Positions 54,033 to 64,000 of a DNA stretch of 64,000 bases are shown here, piece by piece. The translations under genes were made by a program, and so were the position numbers. Origin of the DNA: Phytophthora sp. 'mugwort' (lineage: Eukaryota > Oomycota > Peronosporomycetes > Peronosporales > Peronosporaceae); contig JAUCEF010000005.1 of NCBI GenBank assembly GCA_033558025.1, positions 3,038,001 through 3,102,000 on the forward strand. Reading direction: 5' to 3'. The notes beneath the pieces are model-generated. The model searched no databases. It saw nothing but the letters and a program-made list of their open reading frames with translations, and was not told the DNA's origin. How positions within the stretch are numbered: position 1 is the first letter of the stretch; every line of letters begins with the position of its first letter.

Positions 54033-54121
54033 CAGTAATAAGAAAATGACGACATTTAGATGCTTTTAGATAAATCTTAAAAGATTTAAGGTAAGCACAA
54101 CTTGCTACTTTTCAAGCGGCA

Positions 54122-55831
54122 ATGACAGATGAGCTGGTGGAGCGGCTCAAGGCGAGGCTCAAGCGCTCGCTGCGCAAGCACATGGTAGAAGCTGTGGATG
54201 ACGTCTGCAAAATGCTTTAGCGTACGAACTGAAGCCGGTTGAGCCACCACCACCAAAGCCGACGTTGCTTCACGTCGTGGTGCTTAACAACGAAGTGAAC
54301 TACGAATGCTGTCGCCGACTGGTGGAGTATATCGCCCGAAATATGGACAACCTCTCAGGGTTTTGAGCAACAAATGGATTGCGTAATCCTCGCTAGTCAG
54401 AGCAACGCCTCATTGGAGATATTCAACTCGGTCGTGACTGAGAATATGTGGGCGAGACGGAAGCATGTGCCAATTGGTGGTGGTGAAGGAGATGCAGTTA
54501 GCAAGCCTAAGGCAAATTCAGATTTGCACTCGTCAGGTTCAGCTGACATGTCTGTTGTCGATGTGAATGTGAGCCGTAAGTATACTCCGAGCTTTTGAAG
54601 TGGTGTGGTGGGGAGTAAAGCCGATGACAACGACACAGCAAAACCCACAGAAGTTTCAGCAAAGAGCAGCAAAACTGTCCGTTTGAAAACCAAAAAGTCA
54701 CAAAAGAGCGAATCTTGTCATGGCTTGATGAAGGAAGTGCAGATTAAACCTTCAGCTGTGATTCCTTCGAAACGAGCACGCAGAGGGCTTTCCCATTCAC
54801 CTCCACCTTCGGAAAATAGTCTGACAGAAATTAATAACTCTGAAGAAGAATGGAATAGGGCTCAACCGCAAGAGAGGGCTGTACCTGTTAATAAAAATGT
54901 TACAGCAACTCTTGCCGCGGTACAGGAGAAGAAGAATGAAAAGATTGCCAAGGCAGCTGAAGAGAAAAATGAGGAGAAGATTGAACTTATACCACTCGTA
55001 GCAACGGAAGGAGTAGAGACCAGAGCTATCCAAAGAAATGATGAAGCATTATCGGCTTGGAACTGCATCAAATGGCGCGGGATTTGGAGGACGACGATGA
55101 AATGTGGGGGTTGAATGTGGCAAAGGCAAGATTCCAGACAATGCTGGACAATTTGATCATTGCCCAAAATCCCCAGTCTTCTGTGCTAAGCGACGGAGAT
55201 ACCGAAGAAACTGTTCAAGCTACTTCCGATCCTTTCAGGAAAAAATGCGACCCTATGCAACGGTCTCCAGACCAGACTCGCACCTTCAAGACACGTCTTC
55301 GTGACACCATCGTGATCATTGACACGATACTGTGTAAGCCTCCGAGCGGTCAATACTGTTCACGAAGTTGCAAGGCTACCCGCGCACAACTGTGCAATGA
55401 ATTTACGCCGTGCATCAATCCGACATGTCGTGCTTGGCACGAAGCAGAAGCTCACATCGAAATCTGTCCGAACGAGCAGTGTGAACTCAAGAATCGAGTC
55501 CGACTGCGTGAAACGTTGCACCTCATCGAGCACAAGCAGCAAAAAGTTGCTGACGTCCACGCAGCTCTAGAGTGCGCAAACGCAGCCAACAAGACGCAGC
55601 AACAAGAAGAGGATCCATGTTGGCGAAGCGAAGGCTTTGAAGCGGATCGCGGAGCTGGAGAAGGACCTTGAGAACTTGAGCGACGAGCTGATCATTCTGA
55701 CAGACACGAAGTCCCAGCTCTGGATAGCTCTGAGCAGCGTCAGTATCGACTCAAAATCGGACGATGTCGACGGGTTCCCAGACTTCGCTTCGCACTACGC
55801 CGCCAGAAGCCACAGAATCAAGGCATCGTGA
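54122..55831 (+). pseudogene. TAZ-like family copy B, decaying
   Basis: ATG 54122 opens MTDELVERLKARLKRSL up to a TAG at 54218. Other frames continue VNYECCRRLVEYIARNMD and QQMDCVILASQSNASLEIFN, the N-terminal helical module. A basic/acidic linker with KKSQKSESCHG and PSKRARRGLSH follows, then the zinc module in the frame ending at 55671: ILCKPPSGQYCSRSCKATRA, CNEFTPCINPTCRAWHEAEA, HIEICPNEQCELKN and RLRETLH. The coiled coil and final VDGFPDFASHYAARSHRIK end at 55831. One stop and at least three frameshifts separate recognisable blocks. All zinc-module Cys and His are kept. Confidence 0.8.
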
Positions 55832-55919
55832 ACCCTTCAACTTGACTATGATAAGGAATAATGTATGAAATAGCTCAGAGCCTCTCATTTTCGTTTTGCA
55901 CAATTTAAGAACGAATATA

Positions 55920-57300
55920 ATGGAATCGAGGGGCGCTGGGCTCGCAGCAGTGGAGCGCTTCAAGGCAGAGCTGCACGAGCGTGTAGCGGATGCGCTGGAC
56001 TTGTTGTGTGGTACTTTAAGCAGGAGTTGGAGCTAGCAGCGCAGCCTCCGGGTCCGTCCACGACTGGACAAGTGGATTATGACACATATAACGACTGCTG
56101 CCAAAGATTAGTGCAATATATCGCAGCGAAGTTGGATACGTCACCATATTTCACGCAACAAATGGAGAGAATCATTCTGGCGTGTCATAGTAACACATCG
56201 GGGCAAGTTTTAAGCTCCTTGGTGACGAAAGATGTGTGGCTGCGGCCACGAGACAAGGAGAACACTAGGACAATGAATGGAGATGAGCCAGAATGAATTG
56301 CACTGGAGAAAGTGGAGACCTATTACGAAATAACGCACTAACAGGTCCTGGGCAGTCTGTGGAGACTGTTATGAAGACTGAGAGTGTTCAATTAAGTGTT
56401 GCACTGGGCGCTGAGACTTTCGCTGTTCGTACTGAAGAGACACCAACAACGCTGGGAAGAAGACGCAGTGTGCCATCGACACATCAGTCCTGGATATTTC
56501 CCCAGCGTTACTTTCATCTGCTTTGATTTCTCATAGTAGAAAGCGACAATCAGATAGAAGTAGCACGTTGACGACTGCATCTTCAGCTAAGAGACCGCGA
56601 CAAGTCAAAGATCAAGGGGTGATTGAAATTTGAGTACTGCAGATGAAGGCGGCGGTGAAGATATCGATAATGGTAGGGAATCGGACAGTGATTTTCTTGG
56701 CCTGCGTGTTGACACGGAGGCAGAAAGTGAAGAAGAAAAAGACGCGTGTGCGACGAATGATAAAGTTGAGTCGGAGTGTTACGACGACGCCGACGATGAA
56801 GACTGGGTGGAAAGTGAAACAATAACGATTCTGGTGATGAAGCTGAGGTCACTTGGGAGCCTGTTGTTGACACTATCGGAAAGCTTTGCTGCCCTGACAA
56901 TCGCTCACTTTCCCAGAGTAAGAATGTTACGGGGAGGCTGCGCAAGAGCATCCAGTTCTTGGATGCGATAATGTGCAGGCCATCATCTGGACAAATGTGC
57001 ACCCAAAAGTGCCAGAAACTGCGTGGGCAATGGTGCCAGAATGCTGGTGCTTGTCGGAGCGAAATGTGTCAGTTCTGGCATGAGGCAGATTCCCATGTTA
57101 CGGGCTGTCAAAACGAAGCGCGGTGCGAGTACTCGATTCAAATTATGTTGCGCGAAACACTACATTAAATTGAGCATCAGTATGAACGCATTAGAAAAGT
57201 ACGCGAAGAGCTTGACGATCGAAGTAAAGAATTGACCGAAGCTAAAGCATCTCGCTACAGTTGCGTGAAGAGGTCAACTACCTCGAATTAAAAGTTAATA
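55920..57300 (+). pseudogene. TAZ-like family copy C, decaying
   Basis: ATG 55920 opens VERFKAELHERVADALDLL. A frameshift leads to YDTYNDCCQRLVQYIAAKLD and FTQQMERIILACHSN (56080-56200) and a stop at 56294. Acidic linker fragments follow in several frames, then the zinc module near 56940-57168: DAIMCRPSSGQMCTQKCQKL, QWCQNAGACRSEMCQFWHEA, DSHVTGCQNEARCEY and MLRETLH. The frame closes right after, without the coiled coil. This is the most degraded of the three plus-strand copies. Confidence 0.78.
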
Positions 57301-57379
57301 AAAAATTTAGATGCGGCAAGGAACTAGAAATTGACACGGTTGCTGATTTTTTTTTGTCGACTTTCAGATGCACTACGTG

Positions 57380-58229
57380 GTAAAGCGTCCTGGTGTAGCC
57401 CAGAGTACCGCTGGTCAAGCGAGCACAAAAGAAGCAAACAAAACTTAAAAAGCGAAACACTCGTCAAAGACGACCTGTTGCCGTCACTAGACGACGTCAT
57501 TGGAAAGCTTTGCTACGCTGGGCAGCTTTCACAACAACAGACTGAACTGTCCAAGGAATGCCTCCAGAAATGTATTAAGTGCATTGACGCATTGCTATGC
57601 AAGCCACCGTTAAGTGCATTGACGCATTGCTATGCAAGCCACCGCCTGGCGAAGTTTGTGTACGCGACTGCAAGAGAGTACGCGATAATCGATGCACAGA
57701 CGACGTGCCGTGTGGTTTTGAAATGTGTCGGAATTGGCACAGCGCGGAAGCGCATACGGACGACTGCCTCAGTGCGAGTTTAAGCTCCGAATTATTCTGC
57801 GAGAAACTATGCACAGTGTCGAACAAAAAAAACTTGTTGTTGATGAATGAAGAGCGTGCTAAAGTACGGAAGAAAAGATCCGCATTAGAGGTAATCAAGC
57901 GAGATGAAGAAGAAAGCTCAACGCACGCACCTTATAGCTATAACCTCGAAGGAACTCGGAAGCACGATCGGTTCCTCGAGTCTGAACTGCTTCAAAACGA
58001 AGTTGATGAGCTTGAGGCGGATCTTACCAAGGAAGAACGGATACTACATGAATTGAATGCCAAAAAGAAGGAACTCAAGGAGAAACTGTACACAATCGGA
58101 ATTGATGAGACTGACGATGTAATCGACGGATTCCAGACTTCACCACTCATTACGCGATCAAGCGAGGTTCCAGAAAGCAGAGAAGACACTAAAATGTTTA
58201 CACCTCTCAGGTACATCCTTTTTTATTGA
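57380..58229 (+). pseudogene. TAZ-like family copy D, broken by a 35-bp tandem duplication
   Basis: Only the C-terminal half is present: LVKDDLLPSLDDVIGKLCYA and LSKECLQKCIKCIDALLCKP reach a 35-bp exact duplication (57575-57644) that shifts the frame. In the shifted frame the zinc module continues: LLCKPPPGEVCVRDCKRVRD, RCTDDVPCGFEMCRNWHSAE, AHTDDC. A second frameshift leads to QCEFKLRIILRETMHSVEQ. The coiled coil (ESELLQNEVDELEADLTKEE) and IGIDETDDVIDGF end near 58229. The N-terminal module is missing. Confidence 0.8.
57575..57644 (+). repeat. exact 35-bp tandem duplication
   Basis: Units 57575-57609 and 57610-57644 are identical and encode the KCIDALLCKPP region twice. Thirty-five is not a multiple of three, so the duplication breaks the frame. 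Confidence 0.97.
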
Positions 58230-58556
58230 GCGACTCAGCGAGCTTATTGTAGTATTAATAGGGCTTACAACGAAAATGTTGTTGTTGTTGCTTATCAGCA
58301 AATGATACAGAATTCGACGAAAAAATATGACGCCAATGGTGGCGAACCCCATAACGCTCGTGATGAAGAATTGTTCAGATATCACTGCAGGCAAAGATGA
58401 GCGGCTCATATTTTCGTAATATTTAAAAACCCAAGTGGGTGTCGAAGTAACCAGGCGAAAGCACTAATAGCAGCGACTTCGGCAACGACGATACATCTGC
58501 AAGCACATACAGGCTGTACGATACAGCGTGTTTGTCAAATGGCTGTGTCCGACCAC

Positions 58557-59945
58557 CTATCTGCGTTTCTTTTTATTCGCGTAATGCGTAACGAATTCTG
58601 GGAACTTGTCAATTTCGTCGTGCCTCGACTCGATCCCGATTTCGTTTAATGTTGTCCAGAATTGTTCAAGCGTGCCGTTAATTTTAGCCATTTCAGCTTC
58701 TTCATCAACAAGTTCTTGCTCCAGGTTCTCGATCCCGCTTTCGAGTGCTGCCATTTCATCAGCGAATGTCCCAGGTTCACTAAGCTCAGTGGTATTCAAG
58801 TCGTCCAAAGCAGCCTTCTTTCTCCGCAGTTTCTGGCTTGCATTTTTGATTCCCAGTTGCTTGTCGTGGAGCTTGTGCATGGTCTCACGCACTAAAATTC
58901 GTAGTTTGAACTCGCATTTAGAATTCTTACACCGATCTGTGTGAGCCTCGACGTCGTGCCAAATACGGCACATTTTGTCCCGACATGGTGCAGTGCTCTT
59001 ACACATTGATCCGCGAATTTTACTGCAACTTCGGGTGCATATTTTACCCGGCGGCGGTCGGCATAACAACGCATCGACGAATTGGATCGACTTGCGTAGC
59101 CGCTCCTTGAAAAACTCGGTTTGTTCTGGGGTGCGTCGTTCCTGGTAGCACAGCTCGCCAATAGCCTCTTTAAATGTAAGCAGACCTTGTTCATCTTCTA
59201 CCGGCATTGCAGGATTCATGTGCTGGGTACGTTTTTCCGGTACTGTTTCCTTTTTGGGTCTCTTCTGTTTCTCTTGCTCCTCGTCCGTCTCCGTATCGGC
59301 CTCCACGCTCTCCTGCGCAGAGCTTACCTCCGGTCGACGTCGAGACGATTTCTTCGGCTCCGCGACCGCCAGAGCTTGCAAAGGTTTCTTGGTCGATAGC
59401 TTTTTCTTGCTAGTTCTGCTCCTCGGGCGTTTCACGAGCAAGGAGCCCGCTGCCTCGCGACGCTTGAGCCCCGCACTCTCTGTCGCCGTACCACCGGAAG
59501 CACCGGGAGTACATGTAGCAACCGTCGTTTCGATTATTTCTTGCTTGATAACCTCGTCACTAGTTGCTTTCCTCTCAATGGGCTTCAAATGTCCTCTAGG
59601 GCCTCTGTGAGTACCGGGTCCAGCCGCCGTCTCTTTCGACGCCTCGCTCTCTTCCTCCACCAAAGCTCGGAACCAGATTTCATCTTTCGACACGTTTCTG
59701 AGCACCCGCCTGGATACGCCGCTGAAGCAGGCGAGGATGATCCGGTCCATCTGCTCCACGAAGCCAGGGGATGTAGCCATATTGTCCGAGATGTAGGCAA
59801 CGAGTTTCCGGCAGCTGCCGTAAGACTTATCCATGCTAACATCCACTTGCTGCGAGCGTGCCCACTCGTCCACCTCCTGAGTCATACGCTTGCGCAGCTT
59901 ACGCTTGAGCTTCTCTACGTCGTCATTCGTACTCCCTGTAGCCAT
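58557..59945 (-). CDS. TAZ-like Cys/His-rich protein, family copy E
   Basis: From ATG 59945 a single exon gives 462 residues. The N-terminal helical module (about 40-95) has YGSCRKLVAYISDNMATSPG and FVEQMDRIILACFSG, shared with copies A-C. A basic linker rich in Lys/Arg/Ser and Glu follows, with nuclear-localisation-like clusters (KRPRSRTSKKK). The zinc module starts at Cys295: LLCRPPPGKICTRSCSKIRG, CKSTAPCRDKMCRIWHDVEA, HTDRCKNSKCEFKL and RETMH, then coiled coil to about 430. The spacing C-x4-C-x8-H-x3-C-x4-C equals the last site of CBP/p300-type TAZ fingers except one longer gap. Divergent to the auxilin-like gene, with 209 bp between starts. The role is unknown; a nuclear adaptor is a guess. 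Confidence 0.85.
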   Translation of the reverse strand: MATGSTNDDVEKLKRKLRKRMTQEVDEWARSQQVDVSMDKSYGSCRKLVAYISDNMATSPGFVEQMDRIILACFSGVSRRVLRNVSKDEIWFRALVEEESEASKETAAGPGTHRGPRGHLKPIERKATSDEVIKQEIIETTVATCTPGASGGTATESAGLKRREAAGSLLVKRPRSRTSKKKLSTKKPLQALAVAEPKKSSRRRPEVSSAQESVEADTETDEEQEKQKRPKKETVPEKRTQHMNPAMPVEDEQGLLTFKEAIGELCYQERRTPEQTEFFKERLRKSIQFVDALLCRPPPGKICTRSCSKIRGSMCKSTAPCRDKMCRIWHDVEAHTDRCKNSKCEFKLRILVRETMHKLHDKQLGIKNASQKLRRKKAALDDLNTTELSEPGTFADEMAALESGIENLEQELVDEEAEMAKINGTLEQFWTTLNEIGIESRHDEIDKFPEFVTHYANKKKRR

Positions 59946-60154
59946 CTTGGGGGTAACGTATTGTGCAACGGTTGTCGGTTGCACTTTTGGGCGCTACCAG
60001 CCGGTGGCGGGTCAAGTCTCTTCACTTCAGTAAGACATGTACCCTAATGGGTTACATTTGGACGGGTACGTCATTGGTGTAACCAGAGTAACTGGGTTAC
60101 TCAGGCTACACTCAGTTCTCAGAATCCGACAAAGCACTAGCTCGAACTAACGTC
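59946..60154. promoter_or_regulatory. shared divergent promoter with repeated GGTTAC motifs
   Basis: The 209 bp between copy E (-) and the auxilin-like gene (+) contain GGTTAC at 60050-60055 and 60095-60100 and its complement GTAACC at 60079-60084. The first overlaps a telobox-like ACCCTAA (60041-60047). Spaced inverted copies in a bidirectional promoter suggest a binding site, but this is inference from sequence alone. Confidence 0.4.
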
Positions 60155-63100
60155 ATGCGGCGCGCCACGGTCGGCCCCGGGGCGACAGGTAGATCACTGT
60201 AGTCTTTTCAGCTCGTTCCCCTTCCTCTTCCGCTCCTCACTGTACTTTTTCCTTTACAGACGGCCCGTTGTTCCCAAGTACGCGAGCTCCGGCGGTAAGC
60301 AGCAGTCGCGGGCGCAACGGCGGCCTTTTCTCGTCTTCCTCGTCATCATCAGGTGATTCCGACGCTTCGGACGGCGAGAATGATGATAGTCAAAGAGTGG
60401 GATCGATGCCGCCGCTGTTAGGGGCCATGGCGCGCAGTCAGTCCGCCATTACGCAGTCGAACCCGATCCCGGGTGGAGATTTCCGGCGCCGCACCATGTT
60501 TTCGACATCCACTACGTCGCTGAGCACCTCTGCCGGTTCGGGGGACAGTGTAGGACACGGCACAGAGAGAAAAGGTCTCTTCGAGAACGACGACGACGCA
60601 GGAGACTCGCTCGAAACGTTCCACGAGCGCGTGAAGCTCCGTCAGAGCAGGAAGCAGTCGGAGATGAAGGCGCTCAAGGTTCAACTGGAGACGGCGCAGC
60701 GACGCACTGAAGAGCTCGAGATAAGACTCGGTGAAGCCAATAAGGAGAAGGAGGAATATGCCATCCGCACGAAGGAGTGTCAACGCATCATCGAGAAGCG
60801 CAACAAGCAGCTAATGAAGGCGAGCGACAAGATGGCACGACATTCGGAGCAGTACGAGCTGCAGATGGCGGAGCTGCAGACGAGGTTAGCAGCAATGACG
60901 GCACAATGCGACCAGCTGCGAGCTGATGCTGCGACAACGGAGGAGATTAACCGACGAGCACGCGAGCTGAAGGAGCAGGAGCTGCGACGCGAAAACGAGA
61001 CACTGAATACAAAGCAAGAGAAGCTTTTCCAAGCAGTGGAGACGCAACTTCGAGAACAACAGGCTGAAAACGCGGCGCTGGTAGAGAAACAGCGCGAGAT
61101 GGAGCAACAGCTGGCGACGATAGCGCACCAAAAACCCACGGCAGTGCAGGTAATGGCAAGTGATGAGTATCAGAGCTTGATGAAGAGGTGTGACGATGCG
61201 GAGGCGATTGGCCGAGGACTTAATTTCCAGTTGGAGAAAGAGCAACAGGAGAAAAAGTACCTTCGCAAGCAATTGACTGCTCTTCAAGAAACCGTGGGGG
61301 TCAAAACGGCGGTGGCTACAGCGGCATCAGTGGGCTTTTTCCCCGATAGAATATTGGCCGAGTCGAGAGATAATGCTGGCAACTCGAGGGACAGTGTCAC
61401 GACTGTAGACGCTGGCCCAGAGCTCGCGAGCTTTGATTTTACAGCTGGTAGAGGGTCCACTCCACCCAGTCCAGTTGCCGCAGCCGTACCAGCCCCGGCT
61501 GGAGCTAGTTCTCCGATAAGCGGTGCGTTAAGTCCAAGTCGAAGCCGAAGCCGGTCGCGAGGCTTTTCTGCTTCGAGTTTCACGGAAGATGCCCCTAAGC
61601 CTTCGTTGAGGGATGGAAAGCGTCGTGCAGCTTCGGCCCAAACAATCAATACCACTATAGATTCTCCGGGAAAGCTAACAGAGGACAAAGCTGCTACGGC
61701 CAACGGCAAGTCCGTGGGTACATCCGTGACGTTCTTTGAGAAGCTTTCCTCTAGATTCAAGCGGGGTTCATCTCCACGGCACGGACTGAATATGTCAAAA
61801 GCTGAAGACGATGTTACAGATGGACCGACAATAGGTGAAGCTGGTTTTGCGTCACCACTCCCTCCGCGCCAAGGATTTGCACACAGCAAGGTGTTAAAGG
61901 AACGTCCTCGAATGTACGTTGCAAGAACCCCATCCCACAATGAAGACGAGTCCAGTGATAGCATATTTGGTAGTGAGTCCTCTTCGAGCGACTCGTCGGA
62001 CGACGACATGCCGCCACCACCTCCCCCTCCACCGATTTCAGCTCCCGAGGCGCCTCCGCCAGTTAACTCTCCTGTTCATGTGGATATACCGTCGCAACTG
62101 AGTCCTTCAGATGCAGGAGCTGACGCGGACTCGAGTAGCTCAAGTGAATCTGACGACAATGACGATGAAAGGCATAAATGGCGCGAGGCATCCGACAAGC
62201 CAACGCGGTTACCAACACGGTTTGCAGATCCATTGGAAGCACATGGACCGATGGAAACTCCTGCTGTATCGCAAACTTTGAGTGAGATTTCATCATCTTC
62301 GTCGTCCTCCTCCTTAGACGACGACTCTGACGAGCCCGATGTAGAGAAAAGCCAGCATCTTAGCGCGGATGCCAAGAAGGTTGACGGTCTGTCAGAATCC
62401 TCTTCTTCATCCGATTCTTCATCCTCGGATGAAGACGACAATACAGTTAAAATTAAGACTGAGGTCCAGAGAAAGGTTCGAAAGACCAGTCTTTCAGGCC
62501 AAGATCACCACGACAAGCGTTCTTCACGCTCGCCTACGTTTTCCAAGAGTCGAGAAAAGAGTCGAAGCTTGAGTGGAAGTGACAATTTGCACAGCACAAG
62601 TAAAAGCCGCATGAATGAGTACATGGAGGCTCGAGCAAGAAAACGCAATGAGAAACTGAAGCGCAAGCAAGAAAAGGAACATGAAGAGACGAAAAAGAAA
62701 GAAGAGTACGAAAAGGAGTGGGAAAAGATGGCACAAGAGGAACGCGAACGAAAGCGCAAGCAGCAGCAAGCGCGACGTAACGGAAGGCGACGACCGGCAA
62801 GCATGAAAGCTGTTCGTGTGTCGCAGATGCGGCAGCAAATGAATAGCAAGCAACAGCAAAAGGAGCAGAAAGAGCCCCAGGTGTCGTCGTCACCTCATCC
62901 AAGTGACCCGCCACGACCTCATGGAGATGAGGGCGGGGATGTCGATGGACAATCTCGCCGTCACCCTCGAAGAAAAAGCGAAAGTAAAACGTCAGAAAGT
63001 GAGGCAGACGAAGAGCATTTATCGGTCTACCGGACGTCTTCTACTGAGACGCCGCCGTTACCTCCCGAGCCTACAATGGCTGACACAGAGCTGTATATTC

Positions 63101-63535
63101 GCCAACAAGCACGTCTGCGTGAACGCCACGAATTGCAGATGAAGAAAAAGCTTGAGGCTGACGAAGCAGATGCTGTTCGGGGAGATATCCATCGACGAGT
63201 GGAGATGTGGGCATTTGGCAAGGAGCTGTTGCACATGATCCTTACTTTGGACCAAATTTCTTCTAATGATGCGCTTAAGAAATGCCAACTGATGGTAGTG
63301 CAATCTCCCGACGATGATACGGTGCGCAAGGCCTATCGGTGAGTCCAAGTGTACTATTAATCACTCTGGTTGTTGGCACTCACAGTATGTACAATCGTAT
63401 CTTTGCAGAAACATCATTCGGGTCGTCCACCCTGACAAATTGCGTGGAGCATCGATTCCTGAACAACTGGAGGCTAAAGAGCTCTTCACTGTTCTGAATC
63501 AAGCGTTTGAAAAATTCAAGAATCAGACCAACTGA
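60155..63535 (+). CDS. auxilin-like J-domain protein
   Basis: Three exons (60155-60188, 60260-63338, 63409-63535) join in frame into 1,079 residues; splice sites are GT-AG and the split codons are Asp and Arg. A Ser-rich start is followed by a long coiled coil (about 135-370; RVKLRQSRKQSEMKALKVQL). Next come a disordered Ser/Asp/Pro-rich middle with PPPPPPPP near 615 and a second charged helical region (KRKQEKEHEETKKKEEYEK). The C-terminal J domain (about 985-1079) has DALKKCQLMVVQSPDDDTVR, then the HPD tripeptide in IIRVVHPDKLRG, and LFTVLNQAFEKFKNQ. A C-terminal J domain of this shape is typical of auxilin/GAK, which recruits Hsp70 to uncoat clathrin vesicles. Clathrin-box motifs were not confirmed. 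Confidence 0.82.
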
Positions 63536-63625
63536 GCTCAGGTACGAAAAGCCGAATACTACGAAATACAATCAAATGTTGAACAAAGCGTTAACAGTAT
63601 CGAGTATTGGGTGGACACTTGTCTA

Positions 63626-64000
63626 TCAAGCTACTGAGCTTTGGTGGTCAACATTTGCTTTGGTGACGCTGATTAGTCGGTCAAGCTCGCGTACCAAATA
63701 GCTTTCAGCGTCATAAGCCCCACTAGCCAGCAACAATTTCCGCTCGCGAAGTAGCCGACCAAGCTCTGTGTCAGGTGAGTCTATAGAGGAATTCTTTGAG
63801 CCTCCTGAATCGCCTTTATCTTGGTCTCTGTTGACTCTTTCCGTCGTTAATGAGCCCTGGTGGGTGCCTGTAAGAGATGGAGAACTTGAGAACTCGCGTG
63901 GCTCGTGTGGATGCAACTGTGGAGTCGTTCTTGGACGTCTGCTTTCTATGACTGAGGATGCCTCCCAGTTGATTTCGTCTTCAGATACATAATCCGAGTG
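63626..64000 (-). CDS. C-terminal part of an unidentified protein, cut by the window edge
   Basis: The minus-strand frame is open from the right edge to a stop at 63626: SDYVSEDEINWEASSVIESR, HPHEPREFSSSP and a Ser/Asp-rich stretch, then a terminal helix, LGRLLRERKLLLASGAYDAE and SYLVRELDRLISVTKANV. The final helix, with its Leu/Arg pattern and ASGAY turn, resembles tails of several centrosomal or ciliary proteins, but I cannot name it. It converges on the auxilin-like gene, 90 bp away. Confidence 0.65.
   Translation of the reverse strand, partial: HSDYVSEDEINWEASSVIESRRPRTTPQLHPHEPREFSSSPSLTGTHQGSLTTERVNRDQDKGDSGGSKNSSIDSPDTELGRLLRERKLLLASGAYDAESYLVRELDRLISVTKANVDHQSSVA

Noticed and set aside
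1..64000. CRISPR array, operon, ribosome-binding site or riboswitch.
   Set aside because: Introns, retrotransposons and gene content are eukaryotic; no regularly spaced repeats with unique spacers were seen.

Overview
The window looks like a filamentous oomycete genome, most likely Phytophthora or a close relative. The coding genes have short introns of about 60-80 nt with GT-AG ends. There is a GH81 endo-1,3-beta-glucanase family. The repeats include piggyBac-, pogo/CENP-B-, PIF/Harbinger- and hAT-type transposase relics, chromodomain Ty3/gypsy, Ty1/copia, a LINE, a tRNA-like SINE candidate and TIR-bearing non-autonomous elements. Species was not determined; all calls come from reading the sequence and its six-frame translation.

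Layout. (1) 1-4.2 kb: decayed sequence, with a piggyBac transposase relic, an acyl-CoA oxidase pseudogene and a broken coiled-coil gene. (2) 4.6-16.4 kb: a compact gene island with a five-exon coiled-coil protein (-), a four-exon seven-helix membrane protein of TOM1/THH1 type (-), a six-exon family X DNA polymerase of lambda type (-), a polytopic membrane protein (-), DNA ligase IV (+) and an AGC protein kinase (-). Polymerase lambda and ligase IV are partners in non-homologous end joining and lie about 1.5 kb apart. (3) 18-32.5 kb: repeats. Two gypsy fragments lie head to head, followed by a GH81 pseudogene lacking its 5' part and at least five pogo/CENP-B-like fragments. A PIF/Harbinger relic, a phosphate-transporter fragment fused to a pogo fragment, a tRNA-like SINE candidate and a quinone-oxidoreductase relic complete this stretch. 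(4) 32.5-36 kb: two intact genes, a BED-finger/hAT-derived protein and a Cys/His-rich TAZ-like protein. (5) 36-48.5 kb: repeats again, with a TIR element present twice, a SET-domain pseudogene, a LINE tail, a copia element carrying a clean 911-bp TIR insertion, a chimeric mitochondrial insertion (rnl plus nad11) and a hAT pseudogene. (6) 48.7-54 kb: an intact GH81 gene and the 5' part of a second copy. (7) 54.1-60 kb: three decaying tandem copies and one intact copy of the TAZ-like family. (8) 60.1-64 kb: an auxilin-like J-domain protein and the end of another gene running off the right edge.

The three strongest observations are as follows. The 5'-only GH81 fragment at 53.5-54.0 kb and the 3'-only fragment at 21.4-23.2 kb are complementary almost to the codon and lie in opposite orientation, as expected if an inversion of about 31 kb cut one gene. 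Five copies of a TAZ-like zinc-binding family with a shared N-terminal helical module sit in 25 kb. Finally, many perfect or near-perfect hairpins, some demonstrably extra relative to a homologous sequence, suggest local fold-back duplication as a recurrent mutation here.
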